Shown: positions 29,580 to 39,500 of the stretch, piece by piece
Layout of the letters: every line of letters starts with the position of its first letter
Numbering within the stretch: position 1 is the stretch's first letter
Origin: Rhodocyclales bacterium
GTDB lineage: Bacteria; Pseudomonadota; Gammaproteobacteria; Burkholderiales; Rhodocyclaceae
Length of the DNA stretch: 64,000 nucleotides
Reading direction: 5' to 3'
Assembly (NCBI GenBank): GCA_026399475.1
Contig: JAPLQY010000023.1
Span: forward strand, 118,369-182,368
Notes under the pieces: generated by a model
Seen by the model: only the letters and a program-made list of their open reading frames with translations
Databases searched by the model: none
What the model was told of the DNA's origin: nothing
Program-made: the position numbers and the translations under genes

Positions 29580-30719
29580 ATGAAGAAATCCAGCCACATG
29601 CTAGCTGGCTGCATCGCCGCGGTCGCCGCCGCGACGATGCTCGCCGCCTGCGTCAGCAATCCGGCCCAGCCCGAGAAGAATGCGGCGGCCGACATCTCCG
29701 GGCCGGTGTTCTATCCGCCGCTGCCCAATTCGCCGCGCATCCAGTACCTGACCACGATTGCCAGCGAGCGCGACCTCGCCGTCAGGAAGGACAGCTTCGC
29801 CGACTTCATCGTCGGCGAAGAGAAGGAGGCGCAGCGCTTGACGCAGCCCTACGGCATCGCGATGTACAAGGGCAAGCTCTACGTTGCGGATACAGGCGCT
29901 GGCGGGCTGGCGATTTTCGATCTGGCGCAGCAGCGCTTCAGCTTCATGACGGGCAGCGGCGCCGGCCGCATCAAGCGCCCGATCAACATCCGGATCGACG
30001 CCGACGGCACCCGCTATGTCACGGATACCGGACGCGATCAGGTGCTGGTCTATGACCGCGACGACCGTTTCATCAAGGCTTTCGGCGTCGAAGGCCAGTT
30101 CCGGCCGGTGGATCTCGCGATTGCCGGCGACCGCCTCTATGTCGCCGACATTGTTCACCACCAGATCCAGGTGCTGGAAAAGAGCACGGGCCGGCTGCTG
30201 TTCAAGTTCGGCAAGCCCGGCTCGGGCGAAGGCGAACTGTTCCATCCGACCAATGTCGCGCTCGGCCCGGATGGCGACATCTATGTCGTCGAGACCAGCA
30301 ATTTCCGTGTGCAGCGCTTCACCCCTGAAGGCAATCCGGTGCGCACCTATGGGGCTGTCGGCTCGATACCGGGAAGCTTTGCGCGGCCGAAAGGCATCGC
30401 CATGGACAAGGCCGGACGCCTGCTGATCGGCGACGCGGCCTTCCAGAACGTGCAGATCTTCGACAACAGCGGCAAGCTGCTGCTGTACTTCGGCCAGACC
30501 GACGGGCGTTCCGACGGCCTCAACCTGCCGGCCGGGGTCACGGTCGATTACGACAACATCGCCGCATTCCGCCGCTTCGCCGATCTGAAGTTTGACATCG
30601 ACTACCTGATCCTCGTCGCCAGCCAGTTCGGGCCGAACAAGGTGGACATCTTCGGCTTCGGCAAGATGAAGGACATGGACTATTCGGAAGGCAAGCCGGC
30701 AAGCAAGCCGGCTTCCTGA
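29580..30719 (+). CDS. NHL-repeat (six-bladed beta-propeller) lipoprotein
   Basis: 379 residues from ATG 29580. The signal ends in lipobox MLAAC, with Cys24 as the lipidated residue and no Asp at +2, so outer-membrane sorting is expected. The rest is a six-bladed propeller: repeats of the kind GKLYVADTGAGGLAIFD, GTRYVTDTGRDQVLVYDRD, DRLYVADIVHHQIQVLE and GDIYVVETSNFRVQRF are spaced about 45 residues. A GTG 12 bases earlier would add four residues. NHL propellers bind other proteins or peptides; here it probably assembles with the barrel encoded next. That role is inferred. Confidence 0.88.
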   Translation: MKKSSHMLAGCIAAVAAATMLAACVSNPAQPEKNAAADISGPVFYPPLPNSPRIQYLTTIASERDLAVRKDSFADFIVGEEKEAQRLTQPYGIAMYKGKLYVADTGAGGLAIFDLAQQRFSFMTGSGAGRIKRPINIRIDADGTRYVTDTGRDQVLVYDRDDRFIKAFGVEGQFRPVDLAIAGDRLYVADIVHHQIQVLEKSTGRLLFKFGKPGSGEGELFHPTNVALGPDGDIYVVETSNFRVQRFTPEGNPVRTYGAVGSIPGSFARPKGIAMDKAGRLLIGDAAFQNVQIFDNSGKLLLYFGQTDGRSDGLNLPAGVTVDYDNIAAFRRFADLKFDIDYLILVASQFGPNKVDIFGFGKMKDMDYSEGKPASKPAS

Positions 30720-30775
30720 GCGGATCGTCGAGGATCACAAGGAATGTGCGCTCCGGCCACCGGGGCGAAGCCCAA

Positions 30776-32788
30776 ATGAGAAATTGCCCGCGGCGATCGG
30801 TTGCCTTAGGAATCGCCGTGCTGTTCGTTTTCGTCGACGGCAGCCGCGCCGAGGAAATCGAGTCCTTCAAGCTGATCGGCGTCGATGGCTACGTCACGCT
30901 GCAATACGTGCAGGACGCGCAGATGACCGACCAGCCGGGGACGGCGGCCCGTTCGCGCCAGGCGCAGTCCGGATTTCGCAACGAAATATTCGTCATGACG
31001 CACAGCTACGTCTATCACCCGAACCTGATGACGCTGGATATCGGCGGCGGCCCGGTGCTCCACAGCGAGAGCTTCTCCGGCGACAGCGGCGAAGCCAGGG
31101 CGCGCGGCGCGCTCTACAACCTCAGTGCCCGGGCCACGCTATTGCGCGACAAGCCCTACACCGGATCGCTGTTCTTTTCGCATCTCAATCCGACCGTCAG
31201 CGTCGCACCGGGCCAGGTGCTGACGCAGGAGAACACGCGTTACGGCTTCGACTTCTCGCTGCTTGCCGCAGCCTCCCCGGTGCCGCTGCAGGCGGGCTTT
31301 GTCCGCTCGCACTCCCAGGGCCGCGGCGCCGACCGGCTGGTCGACGACCGCAACGACCAGTTCAACCTCAGTGCGAGTCGTTCCTACGGCGCGCTCGGTT
31401 CGACCCAGGTCCAGTACCAGACCAGTCACCAGGCCTCGCAAAGCGGCAGCCAGAACCTGCCGATCCAGTCGAGCACGGCGAGCAACCAGGCGGTCAGCGT
31501 CGACACGCGCCTGCAGTTCGGCGACACGCGGCAATACGACCTGGCCAACCTCGTCAGCCTCAACACTCAGGGATACGCGCTGGGAGCGAGCGCCGTTCCG
31601 GAACTCCGGGACGGACGCTTCATGCTCGATCTGCGCGTCCGCCACTCGGACAAGCTTTACAGCCACGGCTCGTACAACTACGGCCACAGCAGTCAGGGCG
31701 ACCTCGACTCGGTTACCCAGGCGGCCTCCGCCGGGCTGAACTATTGGCCGCTGAAGGATCTGGAAACGAGCCTTGGCGTGCGCGGCGACGACAACCGGAC
31801 GCGACAGTTCGTCGCGCAAGCCCATGGCATCGACGGCAGCGTCCGTTACGAGCAGCCGCTGCCGATCGGCGTCGGCCAGGTCAGCTACGGCGTCCGCTAC
31901 GACTCACGCTCACAGCAGTCCCAGGCCTTGCAGACCGGCGTCCTCGGCGAGCGCGTGACCCTCAGCGGCCTTGCCTACGTCGGCCTCTCCCATCCCCATG
32001 TCATTGCCGGGACGCCGGTGGTGAGCAATGCCGGCCGCACGCAGACCTTCGTCGCCGGCGTCGATCACGTATTGACCGTCGTCGGCAACGAAACCCGGGT
32101 GCAGCGGCTGATCGGCGGACGCATCCTCGATGGCGAACAGGTGCTGGTGGACTACACCTACGACGTCGGCGGCACGTATGCCTACAACCAGCTCGACCAG
32201 ACGCTCAGTCTCAACTGGAATCTGTCGCGCTATGCCAACGGCTATTTCCGCTATTTCACCTCGGCGCCGCGCCTGGCTTCCGGTTCGCCGAGCTTTCCGC
32301 TCAACGACGTGAAGAGTTCGATCTACGGCCTGCGCGCGGATCTGCCTTTCAATCCGGGGCTGCCGATCACCGTCGGCGGTGGCATCGAGTTCGAGGACAG
32401 GCATGAAACCGTATCGCCCTATCAGCGCATGGCCGAGGATCTTTACATCCAGACCGACGAACCGCTGTTCGGCCTCGGCAATCTGCGGGCTTTGCTGAGG
32501 CGTTCGCGGATCGACTACGCATTGGCCGCGCAGAACTCCGATGTGCGCGGCTACGAACTGCGTTTCTGGTCGCGCCACTGGTTCGGCATCGACCTGACCG
32601 CCGCCCTCAGCGCGGAGCGCGACGATGCCGGACTCATTCCGCGGCAGCGCAGCGACGGTTCGATCGGCTTGCAATGGCAGGAGCGCAAATTCACCTTGTC
32701 CTCCAGCCTGATCCGTACCCGTGAAATCCAGGCAGGCGTCGAACGCAACCGGACCACCTTCCAGTTCCTCGCCAAAAGGGATTTCTGA
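30776..32788 (+). CDS. Large outer-membrane beta-barrel protein, candidate electron-conduit porin
   Basis: 670 residues from ATG 30776 (MRNCPRRSVALGIAVLFVF), with a signal peptide ending near SRAEEI. The body consists of alternating polar/hydrophobic strands throughout (for example GSTQVQYQTSHQA, GVGQVSYGVRYDSRS, YANGYFRYFTSA), about 24-28 of them by eye. It ends in ...FLAKRDF, the terminal Phe that the BAM complex recognises. No heme motif is present. The size and its place between cytochromes fit a porin of a porin-cytochrome conduit (MtrB/PioB/OmbB role), although I see no clear MtrB-like sequence. Another possibility is a passive transport porin. Confidence 0.75.
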   Translation: MRNCPRRSVALGIAVLFVFVDGSRAEEIESFKLIGVDGYVTLQYVQDAQMTDQPGTAARSRQAQSGFRNEIFVMTHSYVYHPNLMTLDIGGGPVLHSESFSGDSGEARARGALYNLSARATLLRDKPYTGSLFFSHLNPTVSVAPGQVLTQENTRYGFDFSLLAAASPVPLQAGFVRSHSQGRGADRLVDDRNDQFNLSASRSYGALGSTQVQYQTSHQASQSGSQNLPIQSSTASNQAVSVDTRLQFGDTRQYDLANLVSLNTQGYALGASAVPELRDGRFMLDLRVRHSDKLYSHGSYNYGHSSQGDLDSVTQAASAGLNYWPLKDLETSLGVRGDDNRTRQFVAQAHGIDGSVRYEQPLPIGVGQVSYGVRYDSRSQQSQALQTGVLGERVTLSGLAYVGLSHPHVIAGTPVVSNAGRTQTFVAGVDHVLTVVGNETRVQRLIGGRILDGEQVLVDYTYDVGGTYAYNQLDQTLSLNWNLSRYANGYFRYFTSAPRLASGSPSFPLNDVKSSIYGLRADLPFNPGLPITVGGGIEFEDRHETVSPYQRMAEDLYIQTDEPLFGLGNLRALLRRSRIDYALAAQNSDVRGYELRFWSRHWFGIDLTAALSAERDDAGLIPRQRSDGSIGLQWQERKFTLSSSLIRTREIQAGVERNRTTFQFLAKRDF

Positions 32789-32790
32789 CG

Positions 32791-33807
32791 ATGGTTCATT
32801 TGTTCCGCGTCGCCGGTATCGCTCTCCTGTTTGCTGTCTTTGTCTCGGTAGCGGTCGGGGCGGAACAGGAACAGGAGAAGCTGGTGTGGCCGCATGCGCC
32901 AGCGCAGCCGCGCGTCGAATTCGTCAGGGCGTTCTCGCGTCCGGCCGACCTCGGCATCGGCAAGGGCTTCTTTGAGCAACTCAAGGACCTGCTGTTCGGC
33001 GAGGCGGAAGCGCGCATCCTGCGGCCGATGGCCGTGGTGGCCAGCGGCGGCATTCTCTACGTTGCCGATCCGGGGGCAAAGGGCGTGCACCGCTTCGATA
33101 CCGCGGGTGGCGAGTATGCCCTGATCACGGCTGCCGACGGCGCGGCGCTGCCCTCGCCGGTGGGGCTGGCGCGCGGCGCTGCAGGCAAGGTCTATGTTGC
33201 CGATTCGCAACTGGGGAAGATATTCGTCATCCGGCCCGGTGAAAAGTCGGCGCTGGCGCTACGCCTCGATGTCAAGCTGACGCAGCCGACCGGCATCGCC
33301 TTCGATGCTGCCAGCGGCCGACTGTATGTCGCCGATACCGCCGAGCACCGCATCCACATCTTCGAGCGCGACGGTTCGCTGGCGGGCAGCATCGGCCGCC
33401 GTGGCACCGGCGACGGTGAATTCAATTTTCCGACCTACCTCTGGCGCACGCCGGAGGGCCGCCTGTATGTCACCGACTCGCTCAACTTTCGCATCCAGGC
33501 CTTCGATGCCCGTGGCCAGTTCGCCGGCAAGTTCGGCCGGCAGGGCGACGGCACGGGCGATGCTGCGCGACAGAAGGGCGTGGCGACCGACCGCCACGGC
33601 CACGTCTATGTGGTCGATGCGCTGTTCCATGCCTTCCAGATTTTCGACGCAACGGGCCGCCTGCTGCTGCCGGTCGGCGAGCGCGGACAGGAGCGCGGCG
33701 AATTCTGGCTGCCGACGGGAATTTTCATCGACGAAGACATGATCTACATCGCCGATTCGTATAACCAGCGCATCCAGGTCTTCCGCTACATCGGAGGGGC
33801 GACATGA
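32791..33807 (+). CDS. Periplasmic NHL-repeat beta-propeller protein
   Basis: 338 residues starting two bases after the barrel gene stop. A Sec signal (VAGIALLFAVFVSVAVGAEQ) is followed by six NHL blades, e.g. GILYVADPGAKGVHRFD, GKVYVADSQLGKIFVIR, GRLYVADTAEHRIHIFERDG, GRLYVTDSLNFRIQAFDA and DMIYIADSYNQRIQVFRY. It is not a lipoprotein, unlike its upstream paralogue. Its start and stop are tightly coupled with neighbours (ATGA with the 12-heme gene). Two propellers flanking one barrel suggest one binds each face or one delivers the cytochrome; this is inference. Confidence 0.88.
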   Translation: MVHLFRVAGIALLFAVFVSVAVGAEQEQEKLVWPHAPAQPRVEFVRAFSRPADLGIGKGFFEQLKDLLFGEAEARILRPMAVVASGGILYVADPGAKGVHRFDTAGGEYALITAADGAALPSPVGLARGAAGKVYVADSQLGKIFVIRPGEKSALALRLDVKLTQPTGIAFDAASGRLYVADTAEHRIHIFERDGSLAGSIGRRGTGDGEFNFPTYLWRTPEGRLYVTDSLNFRIQAFDARGQFAGKFGRQGDGTGDAARQKGVATDRHGHVYVVDALFHAFQIFDATGRLLLPVGERGQERGEFWLPTGIFIDEDMIYIADSYNQRIQVFRYIGGAT

Positions 33808-35486
33808 AGCGCGGCCTGCCCGCGATAGCCGTGTTGCTGCTGGCGCTGCCGGTATGCGCCGGACTGGCGACCAGCAGGCACAACCTCTCGGTGAGCGGTC
33901 CGGGCACGGTCAAAGCGGCCTCCGAAACGCAAAACTGCCTGTTCTGCCACGCACCGCATAACGCCTCGCCCATCGCGCCGCTGTGGAACCGCAACAACCC
34001 CGGCACCAGCTATACGCCCTATACCAGTTCGACGTCCGTCGCCCGGCCCGGCCAGCCGACCGGTGCCTCCCTGCAATGTCTTTCCTGCCACGACGGCACC
34101 ATCGCGCTCGGCGATGTGCTCAGCCGCGGCACGCGCATCGGCATGGCCGGCGCGGTGACGACCATGCCGGCGGGCAACAGCAATCTCGGCAGCGACCTGT
34201 CCGACGACCACCCGATTTCCTTCGCCTACACCGCCACGCTCGCCGCCACGCGCGGCGAGCTGGCCAACCCGGCGACGCTCACCGGCAAGGTCAAGCTCGA
34301 TGCCGGCGGGCAGCTGCAATGCACCTCCTGCCACGATCCGCACGACGACACCAACGGCAAGTTCCTCGTCGTGCCCAACCAGGCCTCGGCGCTGTGCCAG
34401 ACCTGCCACGTCAAGAACTACTGGAACAGCAGCGACCACAAGCTGTCGGCCAAGACCTGGAACGGCGCCGGCCCCAACCCGTGGCCGCACACGACCAACA
34501 CCACGGTTGCCGCCAACGCCTGCGAGAGCTGCCATCGACCGCATACCGCCGGCGGAAAAAAATGGCTGCTCAACAACGCCGCCGAGGAAAACAACTGCTA
34601 CTCGTGCCACAACGGCAACGTCGCGGCGAAAAACGTCCAGGCGGAATTCACCGGCAAGAGCTCCATCCATCCGGTGGCGGCCAGCACCGGCGTGCACGAT
34701 CCGGCGGAACCCGCGGTGGTGCAGGCGCGGCATGTCGAGTGCGCCGACTGCCACAACCCGCATGCCACCAATAGCAGCAGCGGCCTGCTGCCCGGCTCGC
34801 TGGCCGGCGTGCGCGGCGTCAACAGCGGCGGCACCGAAGTCAAGCCGGCGACGGCCGAGTACCAGATCTGCTTCCGCTGCCACGCCGACAGCACCAACAT
34901 GCCGGCGCCGCGCACCACGCGCCAGATCGTGCAGACCAACACACGGCTCGAATTCGCCACTACCAATCCGTCGCATCATGCCGTCGTCGGCACCGGAAAA
35001 AACACCAACGTGCCGAGCCTGATTGCGCCGTGGACCACGGCCAGCACCGTGAAGTGCGGCGACTGCCACAACAACAACGCAGGACCGGGCGCCGGCGGCG
35101 TCGGTCCGAAAGGGCCGCACGGCTCGACCTATCCGACGCTGCTCGAACGCCAGTACCTGAAGGCCGACCGCACGCCGGAGAGCGCCGCCAGCTATGCGCT
35201 CTGCTACAAGTGCCACAACCGCACCAGCATCCTCGGCGACAACACGTTCAAGGAACACAGCAAGCACATCAGCGGCGAACGCACGCCATGCAACGCCTGC
35301 CACGACCCGCACGGCATCAGTTCGACCCAGGGCAATGCCACCAACAACGGCAAGCTGATCAACTTCGACACCACGATCAGCAAGCCGAGTTCCAGCGGCC
35401 AATTGAAGTACGTGACGAGCGGCACCAACAAGGGCAGTTGCTACCTGACCTGCCACGGCAAGAATCACAACCCCCTCAGCTACTAG
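33804..35486 (+). CDS. 12-heme secreted cytochrome c
   Basis: 560 residues with a Sec signal peptide (LPAIAVLLLALPVCA). There are eleven CXXCH motifs and one final CX3CH (CYLTCH at residues 550-555 approximately), giving twelve candidate hemes. The N-terminal third matches the tetraheme protein at the start of the set. The spacing between later motifs is long and Gly/Asn/Thr-rich (for instance GPGAGGVGPKGPHGS), typical of surface cytochromes. It is the obvious partner of the barrel, either inside it or exposed on the cell surface. The start overlaps the NHL gene stop. Confidence 0.92.
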   Translation: MKRGLPAIAVLLLALPVCAGLATSRHNLSVSGPGTVKAASETQNCLFCHAPHNASPIAPLWNRNNPGTSYTPYTSSTSVARPGQPTGASLQCLSCHDGTIALGDVLSRGTRIGMAGAVTTMPAGNSNLGSDLSDDHPISFAYTATLAATRGELANPATLTGKVKLDAGGQLQCTSCHDPHDDTNGKFLVVPNQASALCQTCHVKNYWNSSDHKLSAKTWNGAGPNPWPHTTNTTVAANACESCHRPHTAGGKKWLLNNAAEENNCYSCHNGNVAAKNVQAEFTGKSSIHPVAASTGVHDPAEPAVVQARHVECADCHNPHATNSSSGLLPGSLAGVRGVNSGGTEVKPATAEYQICFRCHADSTNMPAPRTTRQIVQTNTRLEFATTNPSHHAVVGTGKNTNVPSLIAPWTTASTVKCGDCHNNNAGPGAGGVGPKGPHGSTYPTLLERQYLKADRTPESAASYALCYKCHNRTSILGDNTFKEHSKHISGERTPCNACHDPHGISSTQGNATNNGKLINFDTTISKPSSSGQLKYVTSGTNKGSCYLTCHGKNHNPLSY

Positions 35487-35496
35487 GAGAAGTACC

Positions 35497-35724
35497 ATGA
35501 ATGCCGTTTCTGCAAACGACGCCGTCCCGACGCCCCCGGTCGATTACGAGGTCCGCCCATTGTCCGCCGCGACCGACTCGCGCCGTCTCATGGCCTTGGT
35601 CGGTCAGGGGCTGATTCCGGATTGGCGGTTTCTGTTCGCAGCGGAATTGCGGAAGCGGAGAAAGGTCGCGCAGCTTCCGTCGGGCAGCAGCGACAGTAGC
35701 GACGGAAATTTGCTGCCGCTATAA
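35497..35724 (+). CDS. Small protein of unknown function after the 12-heme gene
   Basis: 75 residues with a good ribosome site (AGGAG, 8 bases before ATG). It has no signal peptide, membrane helix or cysteine. The middle (RRLMALVGQGLIPDWRFLFAAELRKRRK) could form an amphipathic helix; the ends are Pro/Ser/Asp-rich and probably disordered. It starts ten bases after the cytochrome stop, so it is likely a member of the same transcription unit. I do not recognise a family; a cytoplasmic regulator or assembly helper is possible. Confidence 0.5.
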   Translation: MNAVSANDAVPTPPVDYEVRPLSAATDSRRLMALVGQGLIPDWRFLFAAELRKRRKVAQLPSGSSDSSDGNLLPL

Positions 35725-35754
35725 ATCGATCAAGCCAAACAACGGAGCCTGATC

Positions 35755-36576
35755 ATGAACTGCACTCCACACCTCTTCGCGAGCCGCATGCTATCGCTCG
35801 TCGCAGTCGCATTGCTCAGTGCCTGTGCCAGCACGACTCCCGGCGGCCGGTCGCAGCTGGCAGCACCCGAGCCGATCAGTTCGCTGTATTCCTCGCTCGA
35901 TCTCAGGCTGACACTTGCCTCCCTCGCCACGGTTGCCACATCCTGTGCCGGCATCCAGTGCCAGGTCGACAAGGGCTTCGAGCGCCAGGTCGTCCGGCTC
36001 GGCACACGGCTTGCCGAAGCGGCCTATGAGTCCTATCCGGAACTGAGGGAGCGCATTCCGGAATTCAGCTTCGTTGTCGCGGAAAAAGCCGAGGGCGGCA
36101 GCTCCTCGGAGGCCTCGGGTACCATCGTGATTTATCGCGGTGTGCGCAAGGCCGCGCTGGATGAGGAAGCGCTGGCCTGGCTGATCGCCAGGGAGATGGG
36201 GCGCGTCATCGCCCGGCACCATGACGAAAAGTCTGCCGCCACCATTCTTTCGTCGCTCGTTGCCCAGGTTTTGCTTGCCCCCGCCAACCTTGCCCGCGGC
36301 ATGGCATTCATTGTCTCCTCGACGGCGACCGCATTCGGGCAGGAATTTGTTGCGACCGGCAATATTCCAGCCCAGCGAAAAGAGGCCGATGTCATTGCGC
36401 TTGATCTGCTTTCCAGGCAGGGGTGGAGCGACACGGAGATTGCCGATTCGCTGCTTGATTACTCGCATCGTCTCGACAGGAACTCGTGGTCCGAGGAAGT
36501 CAGGAGCACTGTTCAGCGCCTCAACAATTACAAGTCTGCCGACATTCTGGCGCTGACGCAGCCGCCAGTGATTTAG
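35755..36576 (+). CDS. Lipoprotein resembling an M48 peptidase but without the zinc site
   Basis: 273 residues. Lipobox LLSAC gives a lipidated Cys24. The region AWLIAREMGRVIARHHDEKS aligns with the M48 motif (G-H-E-x-x-H-v-l-a-r-H), but both zinc-binding His of HExxH are Arg (REMGR), so zinc-dependent hydrolysis is unlikely. The surrounding helices and the C-terminal KEADVIALDLLSRQGW, matching the M48 E-x-x-A-D segment, are retained. It may serve as a scaffold or chaperone in the periplasm, like other inactive peptidase homologues. It follows the cytochrome set by 30 bp. Confidence 0.7.
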   Translation: MNCTPHLFASRMLSLVAVALLSACASTTPGGRSQLAAPEPISSLYSSLDLRLTLASLATVATSCAGIQCQVDKGFERQVVRLGTRLAEAAYESYPELRERIPEFSFVVAEKAEGGSSSEASGTIVIYRGVRKAALDEEALAWLIAREMGRVIARHHDEKSAATILSSLVAQVLLAPANLARGMAFIVSSTATAFGQEFVATGNIPAQRKEADVIALDLLSRQGWSDTEIADSLLDYSHRLDRNSWSEEVRSTVQRLNNYKSADILALTQPPVI

Positions 36577-36594
36577 CCATGTGCATCCGCGCCG

Positions 36595-39500
36595 CTACTG
36601 CTGCTGTAGCGGCTGTTGCTCCGTCGCAAGTTCGCTGGCCACGCCCCGCGGTCCTTCCATCCAGGCTTCCGGCGCGCGGCGCAGGTCGAGGGTCAGCGGA
36701 TAGTCCGGGTTGCGCCCCTCGCGGCGCACGTGCATCGGTCCCGGCGTGTGGCCGTGGTTCCAGAAGCGCGCGACTCGGCGCGACTCGGCCGCGTTGGCAT
36801 TGACCGGGAAGGTGTCGTCGCTGCGCCCGCCGGGATGGGCGACGTGGTAGGTGCAGCCGCCGATAGAGCGCCCGCTCCAGCTATCGACAAGGTCGAACAC
36901 CAGCGGCGCCTGCACGCCTATGGTTGGGTGCAGACCGGACGGCGGGCACCAGGCGCGGTAGCGTACGCCGGCGACATACTCGCCGCGCGTGCCGGTGGCG
37001 GAGAGTGGCAACGGGCGACCGTTGCAGGTGAGGATGTGGCGATTGTCGTTCATGTGGCGCACCTTGACCTGCAGGCGCTCGATCGAGGAATCGACATAGC
37101 GCGCCGTGCCGCCGGCGGCGACTTCTTCGCCGAGCACATGCCAGGGTTCGATGGCCTGGCGCAGCTCGATCTCGATGCCCTGGTAGACGACGGTGCCGAA
37201 GCGCGGAAAGCGGAATTCGAGGAAGGGCGCGAACCATTCGAACTCGAAAGCGTAGCCGGCGCGCTGCAGGTCGAGCACCACGTCCATCATGTCCTGGGCG
37301 ACGAAATGCGGCAGCATGTAGCGGTCGTGCAGGCCGGTGCCCCAGCGCATCAGGCCGCGGCCAGCGCCGGTGTAGGGCGTTTGCCAGAAGCGCGCCACCA
37401 GCGCGCGCAGCAGCAGCATTTGCAACAGCGACATCTGCGCGTGCGGCGGCATCTCGAAGCCGCGGAATTCGACCAGGCCGAGGCGCCCGGTGGTACTGTC
37501 GGGCGAGTAGAGCTTGTCGATGCAGAACTCGGCGCGGTGCGTGTTGCCCGAGAGGTCGACCAGGAGGTTGCGCAGTAGGCGATCCACCAGCCAGGGCTGC
37601 AGGCTTTCCTCGCCGGGCTTGAGGCGCTGCGCCATCTGCTGGAAGGCGATTTCGAGTTCGTAGAGGCTCTCGTGGCGGGCTTCGTCGACGCGCGGCGCCT
37701 GGCTGGTGGGGCCGATGAACATGCCCGAGAACAGGTAGGACAGCGCCGGATGGTGCTGCCAGTAAGCAATCAGGCTCATCAGCAGGTCCGGCCGGCGCAG
37801 GCAGGGCGAATCGGCCGGCGAGGCGGCGCCCAGCGTGATGTGGTTGCCGCCGCCCGTGCCGGTGTGGCGCCCGTCGAGCATGAACTTTTCGGTGCCCAGG
37901 CGCGTCAGGCGCGCCTCCTCGTAGAGGATCTGGGTGTTCTCGACAAGCTGAGTCCAGCTTTTTGCCGGATGGATGTTGACTTCTATGACGCCGGGATCGG
38001 GCGTAATGCGGAATTCCTTCAGGCGCGGGTCGGAAGGCGGCGTATAGCCTTCGAGTCGGACGGGGAGCTTGAGGTCGGCAGCCGTGGCTTCGATCGCGGC
38101 GAGCAGTGTGATGAAGTCTTTGAGCAGGGGTACCGGCGGCAGGAAGATGCACAGCACGCCCTCGCGCACTTCGGCGCAGAGCGCGGTGTGCACGATCTCG
38201 CGCGGGTCGTAGCCGGCCTTGGGGTTGCCCGGCGGCGGCTCGATCTTGAGTCGCGGCGCGTCCGGCCCGGCGACGGGGTCGGCGAGCGGCTCCTGTGCGG
38301 CAAACGGGTCGCGCGTGAAATCCTCCTCCTTGTCGCCGGGCGCGACCCAGGGCAGGGAAGCCAACGGCAGGCGCAGGCCCAGCGGCGAATCGCCGGGGAT
38401 CAGGTAGAGGTGTTCGCGACGCAGCGGCCAGGGGCTGGAACGGAAGCGCGATTGAAAGTCGACGCTGGCGCTACGGCGCTTTGGGGTGGTTGCCACGGGC
38501 GGCAAGGCCTTCAGCGGCAGCACGTAGCCCGCCGCCTCGCCCAGGCCGCGTTCCAGCAGTTTCGCTACGCGCAGTCTTTCGTCGGGCTTCTTCAGGTCGG
38601 CCTTGAGCGGATCGAAATTCTCCGGCCAGCGTTGTTCCTCGTCGATGATGCGCGTCACGTCCTCATAGGCTGCGATCACCCAGACCGGATCAAGTCCGAG
38701 TTCGCCCGTCAGGTGGCGGATGAAGTGCAGCGCATCCTTCGGCTGCTGCTTGCCGCCACCATCGGCGGTGACCATCAGCTTGGGCTCCTGCCACAGCGGC
38801 TTGCCGTCGGTGCGCCAGTAACAGCCCAGCGCCCAGCGCGGCAGCGGCTCGCCGGGATACCACTTGCCCTGGCCGAAATGCAGCATGGCGCCCGGCGCGA
38901 AATGGCCCTGCAGGCGCGTGAGCAGGTCGCCTGCGAGTTCGCGTTTCTTGTCCGACAGCGCGGTGTAGTTCCACTCCGGTCCGTCCATGTCGTCGATCGA
39001 GACGAAGGTCGGCTCGCCGCCCATGGTCAGGCGAACGTCGTGTTTTTCCAGTTCGGCGTCGACCTGGTGGCCGAGGTCGAGCACGGCCTGCCATTGCGCC
39101 TCGGTGTAGGGCTGTGTCACGCGCGGGTCTTCGTGGATGCGCGTGACATGCATGGTGAAATCGAAGTGCGCTTCGCAGACTTCGGTGCCGCCGATGACCG
39201 GCGCGGCCGAGGAGGGCATCGCGGTGCAGGCCAGCGGAATATGTCCCTCGCCGGCCAGCAGGCCCGAAGTCGGGTCGAGCCCGATCCAGCCGGCGCCGGG
39301 GATGTAGACCTCGGTCCAGGCGTGCAGGTCGGTGAAGTCGTAGCTGGTGCCGGAGGGGCCATCGAGCGCCCTGACGTCGGCTTTCAGCTGGATCAGGTAG
39401 CCCGAGGCGAAGCGTGCGGCCAGCCCCAGGTGGCGCATAGCCTGCACCAGCAGCCAGGCCGAGTCGCGGCAGGATCCGCGTTTGAGTTCCAGTGTTTCTT

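Noticed and set aside
28716..29597. Upstream extension of the membrane-protein frame (27825) over the tetraheme gene
   Set aside because: The extension is antisense to the cytochrome; ATG 28715 has a ribosome site and starts the real protein.
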